A stretch of 64,000 nucleotides of DNA from Mantamonas sphyraenae (Eukaryota > CRuMs > Mantamonadidae). Below are positions 10,993-22,437 of this stretch, in pieces; position 1 is the first letter of the stretch; each line of letters opens with the position of its first letter. Location of the stretch: NCBI GenBank assembly GCA_026936335.1, contig JAPMXV010000076.1, positions 109,531-173,530 of the forward strand, read 5' to 3'. The position numbers and the translations under genes were made by a program. The notes beneath the pieces are model-generated. The model searched no databases. It was not told where the DNA came from and saw only the letters and a list, made by a program, of their open reading frames with translations.

Positions 10993-13900
10993 TGGGGAAG
11001 GGTTTAGGGGGCGGGCGCAGGTGTGGTGACGCAAAAGTCCCGGTTTCACATAAGGTCGCCGGGCGCTGGTTCCTGAAACCGTCTGTGTCACGGGGCTCTG
11101 GGCGGCTTCACAGGCATCCATTCCTGAGTAGAATGTCGATATAACCCTAACCCCAACTGTAGCTTCCACATGGTACGTGTGTCAACATCCCTAACCCATA
11201 CATCATTGCCCAGCAGGCGCTCGACGACTCAAGGCAAACGCGCGAGGACACAACAGCCATCCACGATGCTGTGGGCATACAATGGTCGACGAGACCGCCT
11301 TGTTCATTGACCCTGTGTGTGAAGCTGCACACCAACATCCTCTTCAACTGCGCTACACTCCTCCACAGGCCCTGTTGTCTCGCAAGTGGCGAGGCCCCGA
11401 GCGCTGGTTGCTTCTTGCTTGCCCCGCAGGGCCGCTCCACACTGCCGTATGCCACAAACGCCCTCTGAGGCCCTTTCCTGCACATTGGATGAGCAAACCT
11501 TGCGCTCCATGGCCACCCACAGATGAGTTTCCGGCGTGTGGGGGGCCGGGAAGGCTGGGGCGACAAATACCCGTTCTGGTCGCGTAACCAACGTTGTCTC
11601 TTGGGCGTCCCCAGTCGCTATCATTGCCACTGCTGCCCTTTGTACCCATCTGCTGGCCATTGTGTCCCCACCACTTCAACCCTGAGCCTTTTTGGGCCAC
11701 CTTTCGCGGGTGGGAACGACGCGCTCCCGGATCACCGCATCCCCCGCAACGGCGAACCGTCTCCCTACTCGCAGGCACCCCTGCGATCCACTGCTTCGTC
11801 GACACATGCTCTCTGCATCCTCTACACTCTACCCGTACTGGACACTGCTCTCTCACATGCTCCCCTGTCCCCCCAAGTGCGCGTTTGTGCTCGGCGCTTC
11901 CCGCTCCTGCTCTGGGTTCCCTCTGCTCCTCCGACTTTCCAATCCCACATGTGGCTGGCTGACCAACACACCCCCCAGCACACACACACAGCACACCCTT
12001 CTCCGTGCATGCATCTGCATCTGGTACGCACTTGTCGACCTGCGCAACCCAAACACGCCTTCCTCACGCCCCTGCGAGTGGTTGTGTTTTTTTGGTGCCA
12101 AACCACGTCCTTTTCGCGCGCTTTCTTCCTTCCTTAAGTGTGCATGCACGCCCACGCCCCCCACTATTGCGTATTCCCACCCGGGTGCGGTGGTCCTACG
12201 GCCAGCACGCACAGAGCGCCTTTCACCACACAAGACACACCCGCAAACACAGCCCCGCGCACACCTCTTTGCATGCGTGCACGTCAGCCTCCCGTCCGTT
12301 CTATGTCCCACAGACCTCCCTTGCCGTGTTAACGGGCGCCAGACTTTGCGGGCGTCCAGCTGCTTGTGTTACACGCACCCGCAATACACCCACACTCCCC
12401 CCGTGTCTGTTGCTATTCCTCCATCCGTGTTGTCGTCTCACCCATGCCCATACACTGTGTACGTGTTTCGTGTTCCGAAGGTTGATTGCCATGGTGTGAG
12501 ACGCAGGGCAGGCGCGAGGGTCAACCCAACCCTCCAACCCGGCCTGAAGTCCAAGTACATCCACTCAGAGACCCCCTCACGCCACATCCAACACGTCCAT
12601 TACACTCTACATGGACTTCCAATCCATTTGCATGTGTCTGTTGGCCAGTTTTGTGCCACACAGGCTGGTCACCGGCGTCCTTCCCACCTTTTGCCCCGCA
12701 GGGCCGCTCAGCGCTTTCGATGCCACACACGCCCTCAAAGACACCCTTTCCTGTACGTGGTATGTCCTTTCCATGCGGCGTATGACCGTGTTAGCCGCCG
12801 CCAGGGCCCACCCTCAGCACATATGCCTCCCAATATTCTCCTCCCACTCACTCTGTTTGCTCTGCCCACCCACAATCATCTCAGGCGCCCCTACCCCTCG
12901 TCTATGCCTCGTCCACACCAACGCACACCGATCCCCTTTGTGCCGTTGCCCTCACATCGACGTGGTCACGCGCAGAGAGCGACCACGCACATATCCGCCG
13001 CCTCTCAGCCGCGTCTCTCCCCTCTCCCCACCCCCTTAGGCATCCCCACGACTCCTGGCCGCGTCCACGCATGCTCTACATGTTCTACCCTCCATCCGTA
13101 CCGGTCATCATCCTCAAGCATGCTCTCTTTGCCCTGGCGAGCCCTCGCCGTACCCGCTGCTCCACTTTCGCGCCAAAACTCGCGTCACGCGCGCCTCTGC
13201 TCACCCTCCCTGATGCCCGTGACCATTCCCTGCCCATCCAACACACTCATCCACCACCACATCATCACCCCGTGCGTCGCACATGCCCCTTCACCCGACT
13301 TCCCGCTCGCCAACACCCAACACACCCCTCCCAAACACGCTGCGTCCCACCTTTCCTCGCCTTTTTTTGGCGCCAAAATCATGTCTCCACCGCCCCTTTT
13401 TTGTGTGCATGGACCTCCGCCTTCTCCGCCTTCTCCCTTCCCCGTGTGTGCTCCAGGTGTTACCCCAGGTGTTGCGACGCCCCTGCACCCCACCACACAC
13501 ACACATGCCGCTTGAAACCCCGCGCATGTGCCTCTTTGTGTGACCTCTCCGCGTTGAGCTGTGGCCACGCTGCGCCCATGCCTGTGTGCCAGCCACAAGG
13601 CGTCAAGAAGCGCACTGGCGGCCGTCCTTTGCGCCAACTCGCTCCCGGGTTCCAACGGTCCATCGTGGCAAAAGGGTGCACGGGGGTAGCAAACGCGGTG
13701 GCGACCACTGCGTCAATGCGTGGGCAGGGCCACACAGGACGGCAAAGAGCCGGGCCCAGCTCTCCACAACGAGGCTGGCACACATATGGCTGGATTGCCC
13801 TTTGCACGCTGCTGTTCGTATGCCAGTGGCACTGTGTGTCGTTGCACAGTTTCAATGTATCCGATTCTCCATCCTTTCTTCCTTCCAGGTCGACTCTGCC

Positions 13901-15000
13901 GCGACAACACCCGCGTCCCCGCCCCACCCACGCAAACGCAAACACAGACCATCCCCACGCCATCGGCGTCCCCACACACTCCCATGCACAGCCACAACCT
14001 GTGCATGCCATCATGACCCTGCACACCCCGCAACCACCTCACTCCTGTTGTCTCAGCAACAATTTCCTCTTTGGCCCCCGCGGGCCTCCTGGGAGCAAAA
14101 TTCCCCCAAAAAACCCTTTCGCAGGGCTATTTTCGCTATTGGCAACCAATCAATGGTCAACGCTACCACAACACAGCCACAAAACTTACCCAGCACCCAC
14201 ACCACCTCACCCAGCGCCCGTTCCTCAACATTCCCGACCTCTCTCTCGCGTGGCCCTCTCTCTGCCCCTTGCCCATGAGCCACCCATTCGACCCTGTCTA
14301 AGCACCGCCAGCCCCATTCTCACTCGTCTGCCGCCCTTCTCCCGCCTCCGCCTGAACACCCAACCAACTTTTCCCCATGCCCCACCCTCCCGCCCCTGCT
14401 CCACTGTCTCTTTGTTATCCATGGCATATGTCTCGTCCGCGCACCCACACACGTGATGCTGGTGCCCATACCATCGTACGATCGTACAGCGCCCGCCACC
14501 ACTCCCCCCCCCCCACACTCCCTACCACACTGCTTCTCTGCACAACCCCAACCACGCACCCATATGACCACTGTGGCCCCGTTCTGTATCGTTACTGCAT
14601 GCATTGAGCCCCTCCTGGCCCCCCTGCACGCACTCTGACCCCGACGACCCCCCTCGTCCGCCCTTCTGCCCAGCACAGCACCCTTTCCCCCCTCACCGTC
14701 CATACCACACATCCATCCACATTACAATACACCTACTCAACGCCCTTTCCACCCTTCCTCTGTGTCCTTCCCTGCACACGCGGAGCTCGGCAACCGACCT
14801 TCCCGTGTCTCTCCCCCCACACACCGCAATCATCATCAGCGTCCTCTACAACTCCCCCCACACATTTTCCAATACAGCTAAACACCCCTCCTCCATTATC
14901 ATGACCCAACATCACCTTACTGGCGAGATCCAGTGTGATCAAATTTCGGTCCCCATCCTGCCCAACATCCAACCAAACTCCGCAACCACACACGCGAACT
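10993..15000. other. C-rich non-coding region
   Basis: About 4 kb in which the + strand is strongly pyrimidine-rich (C and T). The long + frames here (11692-13515, 13071-14456) are Pro/His/Ser/Thr-rich by-products of this skew. There are repeated motifs: CCCCGCAGGGCCGCTC at about 11429 and again near 12694, each followed by related sequence, and palindromic TTTGGCGCCAAA at about 13367-13378, the same dyad found upstream of the L genes. This could be decayed gene-flank sequence in opposite orientation to the array, but I could not align it with any particular flank. Confidence 0.4.
11143..11157. repeat. short interstitial telomere-like sequence
   Basis: AACCCTAACCCCAAC, the C-strand of the TTAGGG repeat, in an otherwise unrelated context; a second short match (CCCTAACCC) is at 11189-11197. 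Only one to two repeat units, so chance is possible. The orientation is opposite to that of the terminal array. Confidence 0.35.
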
Positions 15001-15068
15001 AGCCGTTAGGTTACCGTTATCCATTTTACCGCCATATCTTATCCAAACGGCTTGACAGGTAGCCGTTA
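15001..15068 (+). promoter_or_regulatory. AGCCGTT repeat cluster upstream of gene B
   Basis: AGCCGTTA occurs at 15001-15008 and 15061-15068, ACCGTTAT at 15012-15019, and the inverted AAACGGCT at 15046-15053, all within 70 bases and 70-140 bases before the proposed start of gene B. In other eukaryotes the core YAACNG/CNGTTR is bound by Myb-type proteins; that a Myb factor acts here is inference. Confidence 0.4.
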
Positions 15069-15138
15069 CACCGCCGGGACGGGTTCAAATAGAAACGTTG
15101 CCGTCGCGCCGCCGGATCCAACACAACCCCAAACACCC

Positions 15139-17875
15139 ATGTCAAACCCCCGTCGCCGGAGCAGACACGTGTATGAGGAGGATGATTACTTCATGGACAA
15201 CAGCATGGACAGCATGGACAGCATGGACAGCATGGACAGCTTGGAAGAGGACGCTCCGCCGTCTGCCCGCCAGCGTGTTGCGGACGGTGACGGCCACCAT
15301 GACCTGTCCGCAGAGACGTCGTCTTTCATGGCCTCTTTAACGCGCAACACGGATCCAGATCCAACCCCGGACGATTCCTCTGAGTATGAAGCAACGCAGT
15401 TGGTCTCCACGCAAGACCGTCTGAGGATGTGTCATCTCAGCCTTTTCGACTCCCCCACCACACGTTAGTGCTTACTGCAACGGGTTTTCCACCAGCTCCA
15501 GGGCTCTACTCACACTCACAACACACGCACACACACGCACGCCAGTGGCCAACCTCAGCCCCGCCAAGGCTGATGAGCACCTTGCGAGCGTTCTGCCACT
15601 CAATGCAGACGCAGCAGAGGCGTCGGCGACATGTCTTTCAAAGCGTGTCCCTGCCCCCATCACCTCCTTGGACACGTCTGGCCTCGTTGGGGGGGATGAC
15701 GTGCATGCGCTCGTTGCCCAGTCGATCGGCCGCCTGCCATGGCTTCACTTGGTAGATGTGCTTGGTGCCTACATGCACATTCGCCTTGTGCATGCGCCTA
15801 CGCACAACCGGTCGATTCAGATTCGGCGAGGAGACCATGTGGTGCTCTCCGTCTCACCCGCGGACATGTACCGTGCCGAGCTGCGCTGGGCAAAGGCGAT
15901 GGACGACACGACTTTCTTCAAACGCTACCTGGACGAGCTGTGGACAGCCAAGATTTGCGTGCAGTACGTGGTGGGCAGCGATGCCCGGGACGTGTTTGTC
16001 GACGCACTTGTCACCCACAGTCCACACTCCATCGCCATGGCCCACCTGCTCGTCACCCAGTGGTCCCGAGAGCAAGCACTTGTGTCTGCACAAGAGCACG
16101 CTGGTGAGACATCCAACTCGCGCCGTGCTCTGGCTCTCTCGGTCTGCGTGTTTTCGATGCTGTTTGGTGACCACGACGCGGACCACGTCTACGACCCATA
16201 CTACCTCCACTCGGACTCCCAATACCCGCTCCTGCAACCCTTTATGTGTGTGCCGCCCGACGCCACCCTGGCCCACGATGCCACCAACCTTGTGTGGCCC
16301 ACCTCCTGGCCCACGATGCCGGGATCAGCCTCAGACCTGAACGCCGCCCACTTCTTCGCCTCGAATGCCTTTAAGCACATCGACCAGTGGCTGGCGAACG
16401 CCAAGGACAATGCCATGCTCTTCCTCTACCCCATCCGTGGCATCCGGGCCAGATCTCGCGCCCCAGTCCCGTTGCGAGATGCTCCTTACGCCCGTCGCGT
16501 GGCCCTGTTTGCCATCGCCTACGTTCGTCCACGCATGCAGCAGCTGCTTGCACAACATCTGCAAGAGGAGGAGACTGTGGAGGGGACGACCGTCCATGAC
16601 CTGCTGGTGGACCTCGTTGGCCAACATGGTCGCAGCAAGCTCCTGGGAGGTGTCAACGACTTGCCCCACATCCCCATTGACGCCTCTGTGTCCCGACGTC
16701 TGCGCACAGACTATGACCATTGCCCGTGGCACGGCTACGGGAATCGCACAGATGCTGTTGCGCACTTTCTCCGTCCATTGCTGACGTTTGCAGAGGCGGT
16801 GGAGTGTGTTATGCCCAACACCATCGACTGGCTTGCCGATGACATTTCTCAGCTCAAGGATCTGCCTCCTGACCTGGAATACGTGGATGCCGCTGCCACA
16901 TCGCGCAGACGCAAAGAGGCGCGTCACATGCTCAGCAACTTCAGCAGCAGCCCTCGAGGCAGCCTCGGCAGGCACGAAGGCACAGCCCAGCTACGCCATG
17001 AAAATGGCATTGGGAGTCACCCTCGTGCTCAACGCTCTCTTTTTGGCGCCACTTCCGAGGCATTTCAGCGCCAAAGAGTGTCCCGTGTGGCCACTCTGTG
17101 GGATCTCGACAAGCTAGGATACTTGGTGAAAGGGTGCATGTCGGATGCGGTGGAGGAGGCGCAGAAGGTGGTCAACGAGTGGGATGCAGGCCCAGGCCAT
17201 GGAACACCGGTCCTTGTCACTCAAGTGGAACTGATGGATGACAATGCCATCGGCTTGTTCAACGTCCAGGGGCACCAGTTCGTACTGCTTGTCATGTGGC
17301 AGCATGTGTGCGCCGTTGTGGCAACTGGTGATGATCAGCTGGGTGTTGTACGCAGGCTGTTGGACACTGTGAGTGTGGGTGGATCGCGCATTACGCGTAC
17401 TGTGTGCCCCAGCTTGCAGGTTGCTGTGATGGAGGTGGTGTCGGCATGGTACAAGGCGAACGTGCCGACGACCACGAGCTCAAGCTCAAGCTCAAGCTCA
17501 AGCAGCTCGGGTTCGTCTGCGGATGGCTGGCACGCCTTGGAGGGTGTGGTGACGCTGTGGATGGGTCTGGAAAGGGTATTCCGCAACCTTCGACCACCAT
17601 CTACCATGCATCTGGTCACGGAATGGGCGAAGGCCAGCAGCCAGGGCGCTGTGTTGTGTTTTCAGGTCGGACAGACATGCGGTGTGGGTTTCAACGAGAT
17701 TGTGTTTCTGCAGCAGCTGGACGGGAGCATTCCAGGGCTCCACGAGCAGTATCAGCTTCTCAGGGGCTGCCTCAGCGAGAACGTCGAGCTGCGGGTGAAG
17801 GATGTCGAGAAGGCATTGTGCGAGATTGTGGATCAGGAGAGAGAAGCACAGCGAAATGCAGAGCTGGTGTTTTGA
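15139..17875 (+). CDS. Family member B: 884-aa protein, two exons
   Basis: Start at ATG 15139 (MSNPRRRSRHVYEEDD). Exon 1 (15139-15463) encodes an acidic, disordered-looking N-terminus with a four-fold SMD repeat (9-bp ATGGACAGC units). The intron at 15464-15545 (82 nt, GTTAGT to ACGCCAG) joins in phase 1 to exon 2 (15546-17875). The protein has no family I recognise but is paralogous to A and C: SIGRLPWLHLVDVL near residue 170, a VLSVSPADMYRAELRWA stretch, AIAYVRPRMQQLL near residue 440, and a Ser run (about residues 753-768) coded by an AGCTCA repeat. The last 60 residues are helical and charged (ELRVKDVEKALCEIV), matching the out-of-frame end of gene A. QRQRV in the middle resembles the KRQRV motif of other genes here. 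Intact and probably functional. Confidence 0.75.
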
Positions 17876-18065
17876 GTGCCGTTTCGCCCTTGTTGTCAAA
17901 CTCGTCCACCTCAAATCCAAGCCCTCGACAAGTTGCCCAGAGTGCTGGTCCCTGGTCGAGCTTGACCAACTAACCCAAGATGTTGGTCAACTTTCCCACA
18001 TTTCTGGTCACAGAAGTCCCAATCAGGAGGCGAAGGCGAAGTGGGGACCCAACGCAAGTGCGCCG

Positions 18066-18400
18066 CCTTTGTTGTCAAGCTTGACCAACGCCACCCTTGT
18101 TGTCAAGCTCGACCAACGCCACCCTTGTTGTCAAGCTCGACGAACGCCACCCTTGTTGTCAAGCTCGACGAACGCCACCCTTGTTGTCAAGCTCGACGAA
18201 CGCCACCCTTGTTGTCAAGCTCGACGAACGCCACCCTTGTTGTCAAGCTCGACGAACGCCACCCTTGTTGTCAAGCTTGACCAACGCCACCCCTTTTTCG
18301 TCAAGCTCGACCAACGCCACCCTTGTTGTCAAGCTTGACCAACGCCACCCCTTTTTCGTCAAGCTCGACCAACGCCACCTTTGTTGTCAGGCTCGACTAC
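18066..18400. repeat. 28-bp minisatellite, about 12 copies
   Basis: A 28-base unit with core TTGTTGTCAAGCTCGAC plus SAACGCCACCC is repeated head to tail about 12 times, with variants (CTTGACC, CTCGACG, CCCCTTTTTCG). The inner five units are nearly identical and the edges are diverged, as expected from unequal exchange. Related single copies occur just before it (from about 17890). It lies 3' of gene B. Translating it gives a repeating 28-residue string that I consider non-coding. Confidence 0.9.
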
Positions 18401-18939
18401 CCCAAATGCCTTCGACAAGTTGCTCAGCGGCATCCAACGAGTGTCAAGTCGGATGAACCATATTTGATGTTTTGGCACGGGGTGTCACATTCGCCGAACT
18501 TCTCTCGTGCTCCACCTCGTCACTCACCTGTCCCCACAGTCCCCTGCATCCTCCAGTATCTATCCTTTCCTCCAATTGTCTGCTATCTGTTATCTTGACT
18601 GGAGACCAAACCCCTGGTCGCGTCAAAAGAGGTGACTACCGTTTTTGTCAAATCTGGCCGCAAAACTCTAGCCCACTCAGTCATCCCTTGCATCACCATG
18701 TTCACTAGGGGGTCACCATCACCGTGTTGGTGCGTGTGCTCGGTCTCTAGCCATTCGGCAAACGCTCACTTGTCAGATTCGTCAAGCAACCTTCTGCTCT
18801 CGAGTCTTTGATACGCTTCACAACGTTCATACGCCTTGGCCCATTGTTCCCGCCTCCAACATTGGTTCTCTTCAACCCACACATGTTGTGACGTCATGCG
18901 CAGCCGTAAGCACCAAAATCAAACCCAACTGCACGCAAC
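18401..18939. other. intergenic, upstream of gene C
   Basis: No gene seen. Degenerate minisatellite fragments fade out by about 18420; the remainder is the probable promoter and 5' leader of gene C, without a motif I can name. Confidence 0.4.
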
Positions 18940-21006
18940 ATGTCTCTCAAACGCGTCTCCTTCGACACAGGCAGCAATCCTGAACTGGGTGACGAGTCTC
19001 ACACCATGGTAGGTTCATTGCTTCTGCTGGCCTGTGGCGTATGTGCTTCCCGTCACACAAAACTAGCCGTTCCTTTCGCCGCTCTGCGTTGTTGCCTCCT
19101 GCCGCTTCCTTGCATGCTCTCGCGCCGCACTCACCCCATCAACACCGTCCAACAGAGTGCCAGTACCATCTCTGCGCCTTTCCTGACAATGGCCGCCACG
19201 CGTACGCCGCCCAGAGGCGCGAGAAGGCAGGTCGCAGTGCGGGCCCGCGTTGACACCTCCGCCAAGTCCCCAGCTGTACTCGCACAACACACCACCTCCT
19301 CCTCAGCCCTGAACAACCATGCACCTGAGGAGTCCTGTGCGCCCGACTACAAGCGCCAGCGTGTGGCACATGCGCCGCACGCGCAGTCGTCGTCGTCGTC
19401 GTCCTCGTCGTCCTCCTCGTTCTTTGAGGCCTGCGCCACCATGGTGTCGAGCACCGACACGGCGACACTGGTATGCCACGACGCAAACATGCCTTGCCCA
19501 TCGGGCACCCACGTCTGCACCGTTGAGCTCCCGGAGCCTCTCTCTCTGCAGGGCGCAACCACACTGTTCGGTCCGGCCTCCCCGTTCCTGTCCCCGCTGG
19601 CCACTCGCCACGCCCAGTCCCTGGGCATGCTCGAGACCGATTCCATCAGCTTTCCACACAGCCCGGCTCCCATCCGGATCCTCTTTGTGCTGCTGGCCCT
19701 TGGACGCGTCCCGATCAAGCATCTGATGGGTATGTGCCACAACCACAAAACCCCGTACGCCATCCTCACTGCCCTCCTGGGCAACCGGTGTTGCGAGGTC
19801 TCCGTCTCATTCAACGTGTCCGATTGCCTGTCGCCCTTCACTGTGGTTTGGCACGCCACTCCGTACGCACTGCTCTGTGCAGAGGTGGACTTGGCCGTCA
19901 CGCATGGAAGCACCGAGTCGCTGCGTTTCCTGATCGAGTGGTGGTCGCCCGGCCTTCCCGGCCCCTACCTTCCTCGCACCCTCCACGCCATGCGAATGGT
20001 GCACCGCAGCCTGCTCGTGGCCCTCAGATACCCGTCCCAAGCCACCTCCAGCGTGGCCTTGTTGTTGTCCGACTTTCGTGCTCCGGTGACGTCCACCTAC
20101 ACACGCAGCACCAGTGATTTGGTCGCCATCGAACGGCGGGTCTCCGTTGCCACTGCGTTTCTGAGCTGGCGCACCTGTGGCGCATCCACCAAGCCATCCA
20201 CCATCCCATCATGCACCCTCGCCAGCGTTGTGGACAACCCTCTGTTTCTGCTGTCGTCCCACGTCCCCGAACCCGTGCTCCGCAGCCGCTCCTCCGTGCT
20301 GGACATCCCCGCCGACAGCGACGTGTGGCAGCACCCGCTGTGGACGACGCTGGACTCGCAGCTCCTTAAGCTTGTTCCGTCGGCCCCACGGGATGGCAGG
20401 GCACGTGTCTGTGTGACCGAAGATCTCGTGAGGAACCCACCCGTGCTCCCTGCATGGACCCAAGTGGTGGTGGTGGCCAGTGGCGAGGAGGGTGGGTGGA
20501 TGTCGGACCGCCAGCTGCACCATGGCTTGCGTGTGTTTGTCTCTGCCTACCTGCGTCCTCGGCTGCTTGCCCTCTTCTGGCAGGTGGCATGCTCGTCTGC
20601 TTACGGGACAACCCCACTCGAGGTCACCATGGCCCACAGCGGCTGTGCCGTGTTTGAGCGTCACAACGCCGACAAGGCCAACTTCCACCGCATCCTGGTA
20701 CGAAACCACACGGGTGCCGCGTGCAATGACGCCCGTCTGTGGGAAGCAACCGTGCGCAATCAGTGTCTGAGAGCCCACTTCCTGTGCCGATGGATGGCCA
20801 TCCTGCCTGTGGAAACCGATTGGATGGACGTGGGTGCCCACGTGTCTGTGCTCCATCCCGACACTGTGTCGGCACGTGACACTCCCTCTGCTCCACTCGG
20901 TGCCCTTCCTGCCGCCTTGTCCTTTCTCACCGCCTACGATGACCGCGAGGCTCCACGCAACGACGGTGACCACACAGAGCTTCCGCAGGCTTGGGACGAA
21001 CAGTAG
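18940..21006 (+). CDS. Family member C: 688-aa protein
   Basis: ATG 18940 (MSLKRVSFDTGSN) opens a continuous frame to TAG 21004-21006. A possible in-frame intron (19009-19155, GTAGGT to CCAACAG, 147 nt) would remove a hydrophobic, Cys-rich stretch that looks non-coding and leave 639 aa; ATG 19190 is a further alternative start. YKRQRVAHAP is followed by a Ser run coded by TCG/TCC repeats (19389-19425). Paralogous to A and B: LALGRVPIKHLMG near residue 253, NVSDCLSPFTVVWHATPY, and SAYLRPRLLALFWQ near residue 535. No catalytic motif, transmembrane helix or known domain recognised. Same strand and head to tail with B, consistent with an old tandem duplication. Confidence 0.7.
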   Translation: MSLKRVSFDTGSNPELGDESHTMVGSLLLLACGVCASRHTKLAVPFAALRCCLLPLPCMLSRRTHPINTVQQSASTISAPFLTMAATRTPPRGARRQVAVRARVDTSAKSPAVLAQHTTSSSALNNHAPEESCAPDYKRQRVAHAPHAQSSSSSSSSSSSFFEACATMVSSTDTATLVCHDANMPCPSGTHVCTVELPEPLSLQGATTLFGPASPFLSPLATRHAQSLGMLETDSISFPHSPAPIRILFVLLALGRVPIKHLMGMCHNHKTPYAILTALLGNRCCEVSVSFNVSDCLSPFTVVWHATPYALLCAEVDLAVTHGSTESLRFLIEWWSPGLPGPYLPRTLHAMRMVHRSLLVALRYPSQATSSVALLLSDFRAPVTSTYTRSTSDLVAIERRVSVATAFLSWRTCGASTKPSTIPSCTLASVVDNPLFLLSSHVPEPVLRSRSSVLDIPADSDVWQHPLWTTLDSQLLKLVPSAPRDGRARVCVTEDLVRNPPVLPAWTQVVVVASGEEGGWMSDRQLHHGLRVFVSAYLRPRLLALFWQVACSSAYGTTPLEVTMAHSGCAVFERHNADKANFHRILVRNHTGAACNDARLWEATVRNQCLRAHFLCRWMAILPVETDWMDVGAHVSVLHPDTVSARDTPSAPLGALPAALSFLTAYDDREAPRNDGDHTELPQAWDEQ

Positions 21007-22403
21007 CGAAATGAAACCAACCATGGGATTCCGTGTTTGGAAGGTGTTGGGGACCAGTGGGACGTGTGGGATGGTGTGTGGGTTGTGGGTTGTGGGTTGC
21101 CTCTGCCCACTCGCCCCCGCCCCTACCCCTCGAACCTTTGCTCTTTTGGTGTCGTTACCACGATAGTTGACACCACACACACGTGTTGCCATACAATCCA
21201 TGTCCTCTGTCTGTTGCTTCCCGTTCGGATGAGGTGGGGACAGCGTGTGGGTGCATGCGTGCCCACCTTTAGTTGTGACGGCGGCAGAGGCACGGGTGAC
21301 GGCGGCTTGGGGCGTTCAAGTGGCACCCACACGTGCAGACTGACTGACTGCCACCATGAGCGACATCACTGCCACCGCCATGCGTGGTCATGGGACGAGT
21401 CGTGGCACTGGGGCGCATGCTTTGGGTACGTTCGGTCCACACACGTCGCTGGGCGGCGGCAAAACCAGGGAGCGGTGAGCGCGCCAAAACGCGGGACGCG
21501 CGGCCCCCGTCGTCGTTGTGGTCGTCGTCCGGGCGAAAGGAGGGTCAGACATGCACACATGTGCGATGACTGGAAGAAGCATTGGCTGGGTGGGGGGCAT
21601 CCACCTGCGCCATCTCCCACAGGAGGGAGAAGGTGGGTGGTGGGAGAGAAGCCAACCCAGCCAGGCGCGTCTGCGGTGCTTGCGGCGGCCCCCGTTTTCC
21701 CCTCAGTGGAAGGGAGGGTGGTGGGTGGGTGGGTGACATGTGTCCCACATGGTTGTGCGAATGCCCATGGTGGGGGGATTCCGGGTGGTGTCGTGACACC
21801 GTAGAGAGAGAGAGTGTGTGTGTGTGTTGTCCACGGACGTGTGTGTGTGGTCGTGCACGTCACACTGGGTTGGTTCACACACGATCACCCACTGCCACGA
21901 GAGTTCCTTGTATCCAAGGTGGTGAGGTCAAGTTGACGGGTGTGCATCATGGTGTAGGCAGGGTCTGGTCCACACCCGAGAGTGCACGTGGTGGTCCTCC
22001 TGGCGCAGTTGCTGTTGGATGAGGTGGATCAGAGAGAAGCAGAAGAACAGAGGGATTGATAAAAGAGGGGCTGCAATGGAGGATGGTGCCTTAACCCCGG
22101 CATCGTTGATGGTGGACACATCTGCAGGTGGGCAGGTTGGGTGCAGCTGCGTGGGTGTATGTGTGTGCGTGTGTGTGCTACCTGCAAGTTCTCGTGGGTG
22201 GAAATGTCCTTTCCATGTTCGATGGAGTGGTTCAGGTGCGCTTCAAAGGCCAGTGGACCACACAGTGGGGTCGAGGGCGTGCGTTTGTCGAAGCAGGACA
22301 AACGCTACAGACGCAAAGTGGACCGACAAGGTGGGTTGATGTCATAGTGGGTGTCTTGTTTGTTGGCAATTGTGGTGGGGGGGCTGCGTTCAATCTGCTT
22401 TCG
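21007..22403. other. intergenic before the L array
   Basis: No supported gene. It has a GA/GT-rich patch at 21802-21826. From about 22010 the sequence is nearly the same as that upstream of L3 (27770 onward), starting at GAGGTGGATCAG and GGGGCTGCAATGGAGGATGG, so the leftmost boundary of the duplicated L-gene unit lies close to 21970-22010. Confidence 0.5.
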
Positions 22404-22437
22404 TTTTGGCGGGAAGAAGGAGGCCAGTTGGCGCCAA
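22404..22437 (+). promoter_or_regulatory. paired E2F-like element of L1
   Basis: TTTTGGCGGGAAG (22404-22416) followed 11 bases later by palindromic TTGGCGCCAA (22428-22437). Both match the textbook E2F/DP consensus TTTSGCGC/GGCGGGAA. The pair is conserved upstream of seven L genes with similar spacing, about 370-610 bases before the first coding exon. Function inferred. Confidence 0.5.

Noticed and set aside
11692-13515. 607-codon + frame, and 13071-14456 (461 codons)
   Set aside because: Pro/His/Ser/Thr-rich composition follows directly from the C-rich strand; the two frames overlap each other, have no domain and no codon-position bias.
13586-14026. Possible reverse-transcriptase or zinc-finger fragment
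   Set aside because: Some Cys/His spacing looked suggestive on both strands, but no FADD-like catalytic box or other retroelement motif could be found.
18066-18400. CRISPR array
   Set aside because: Units are contiguous 28-mers without spacers, in a eukaryotic chromosome: a minisatellite.
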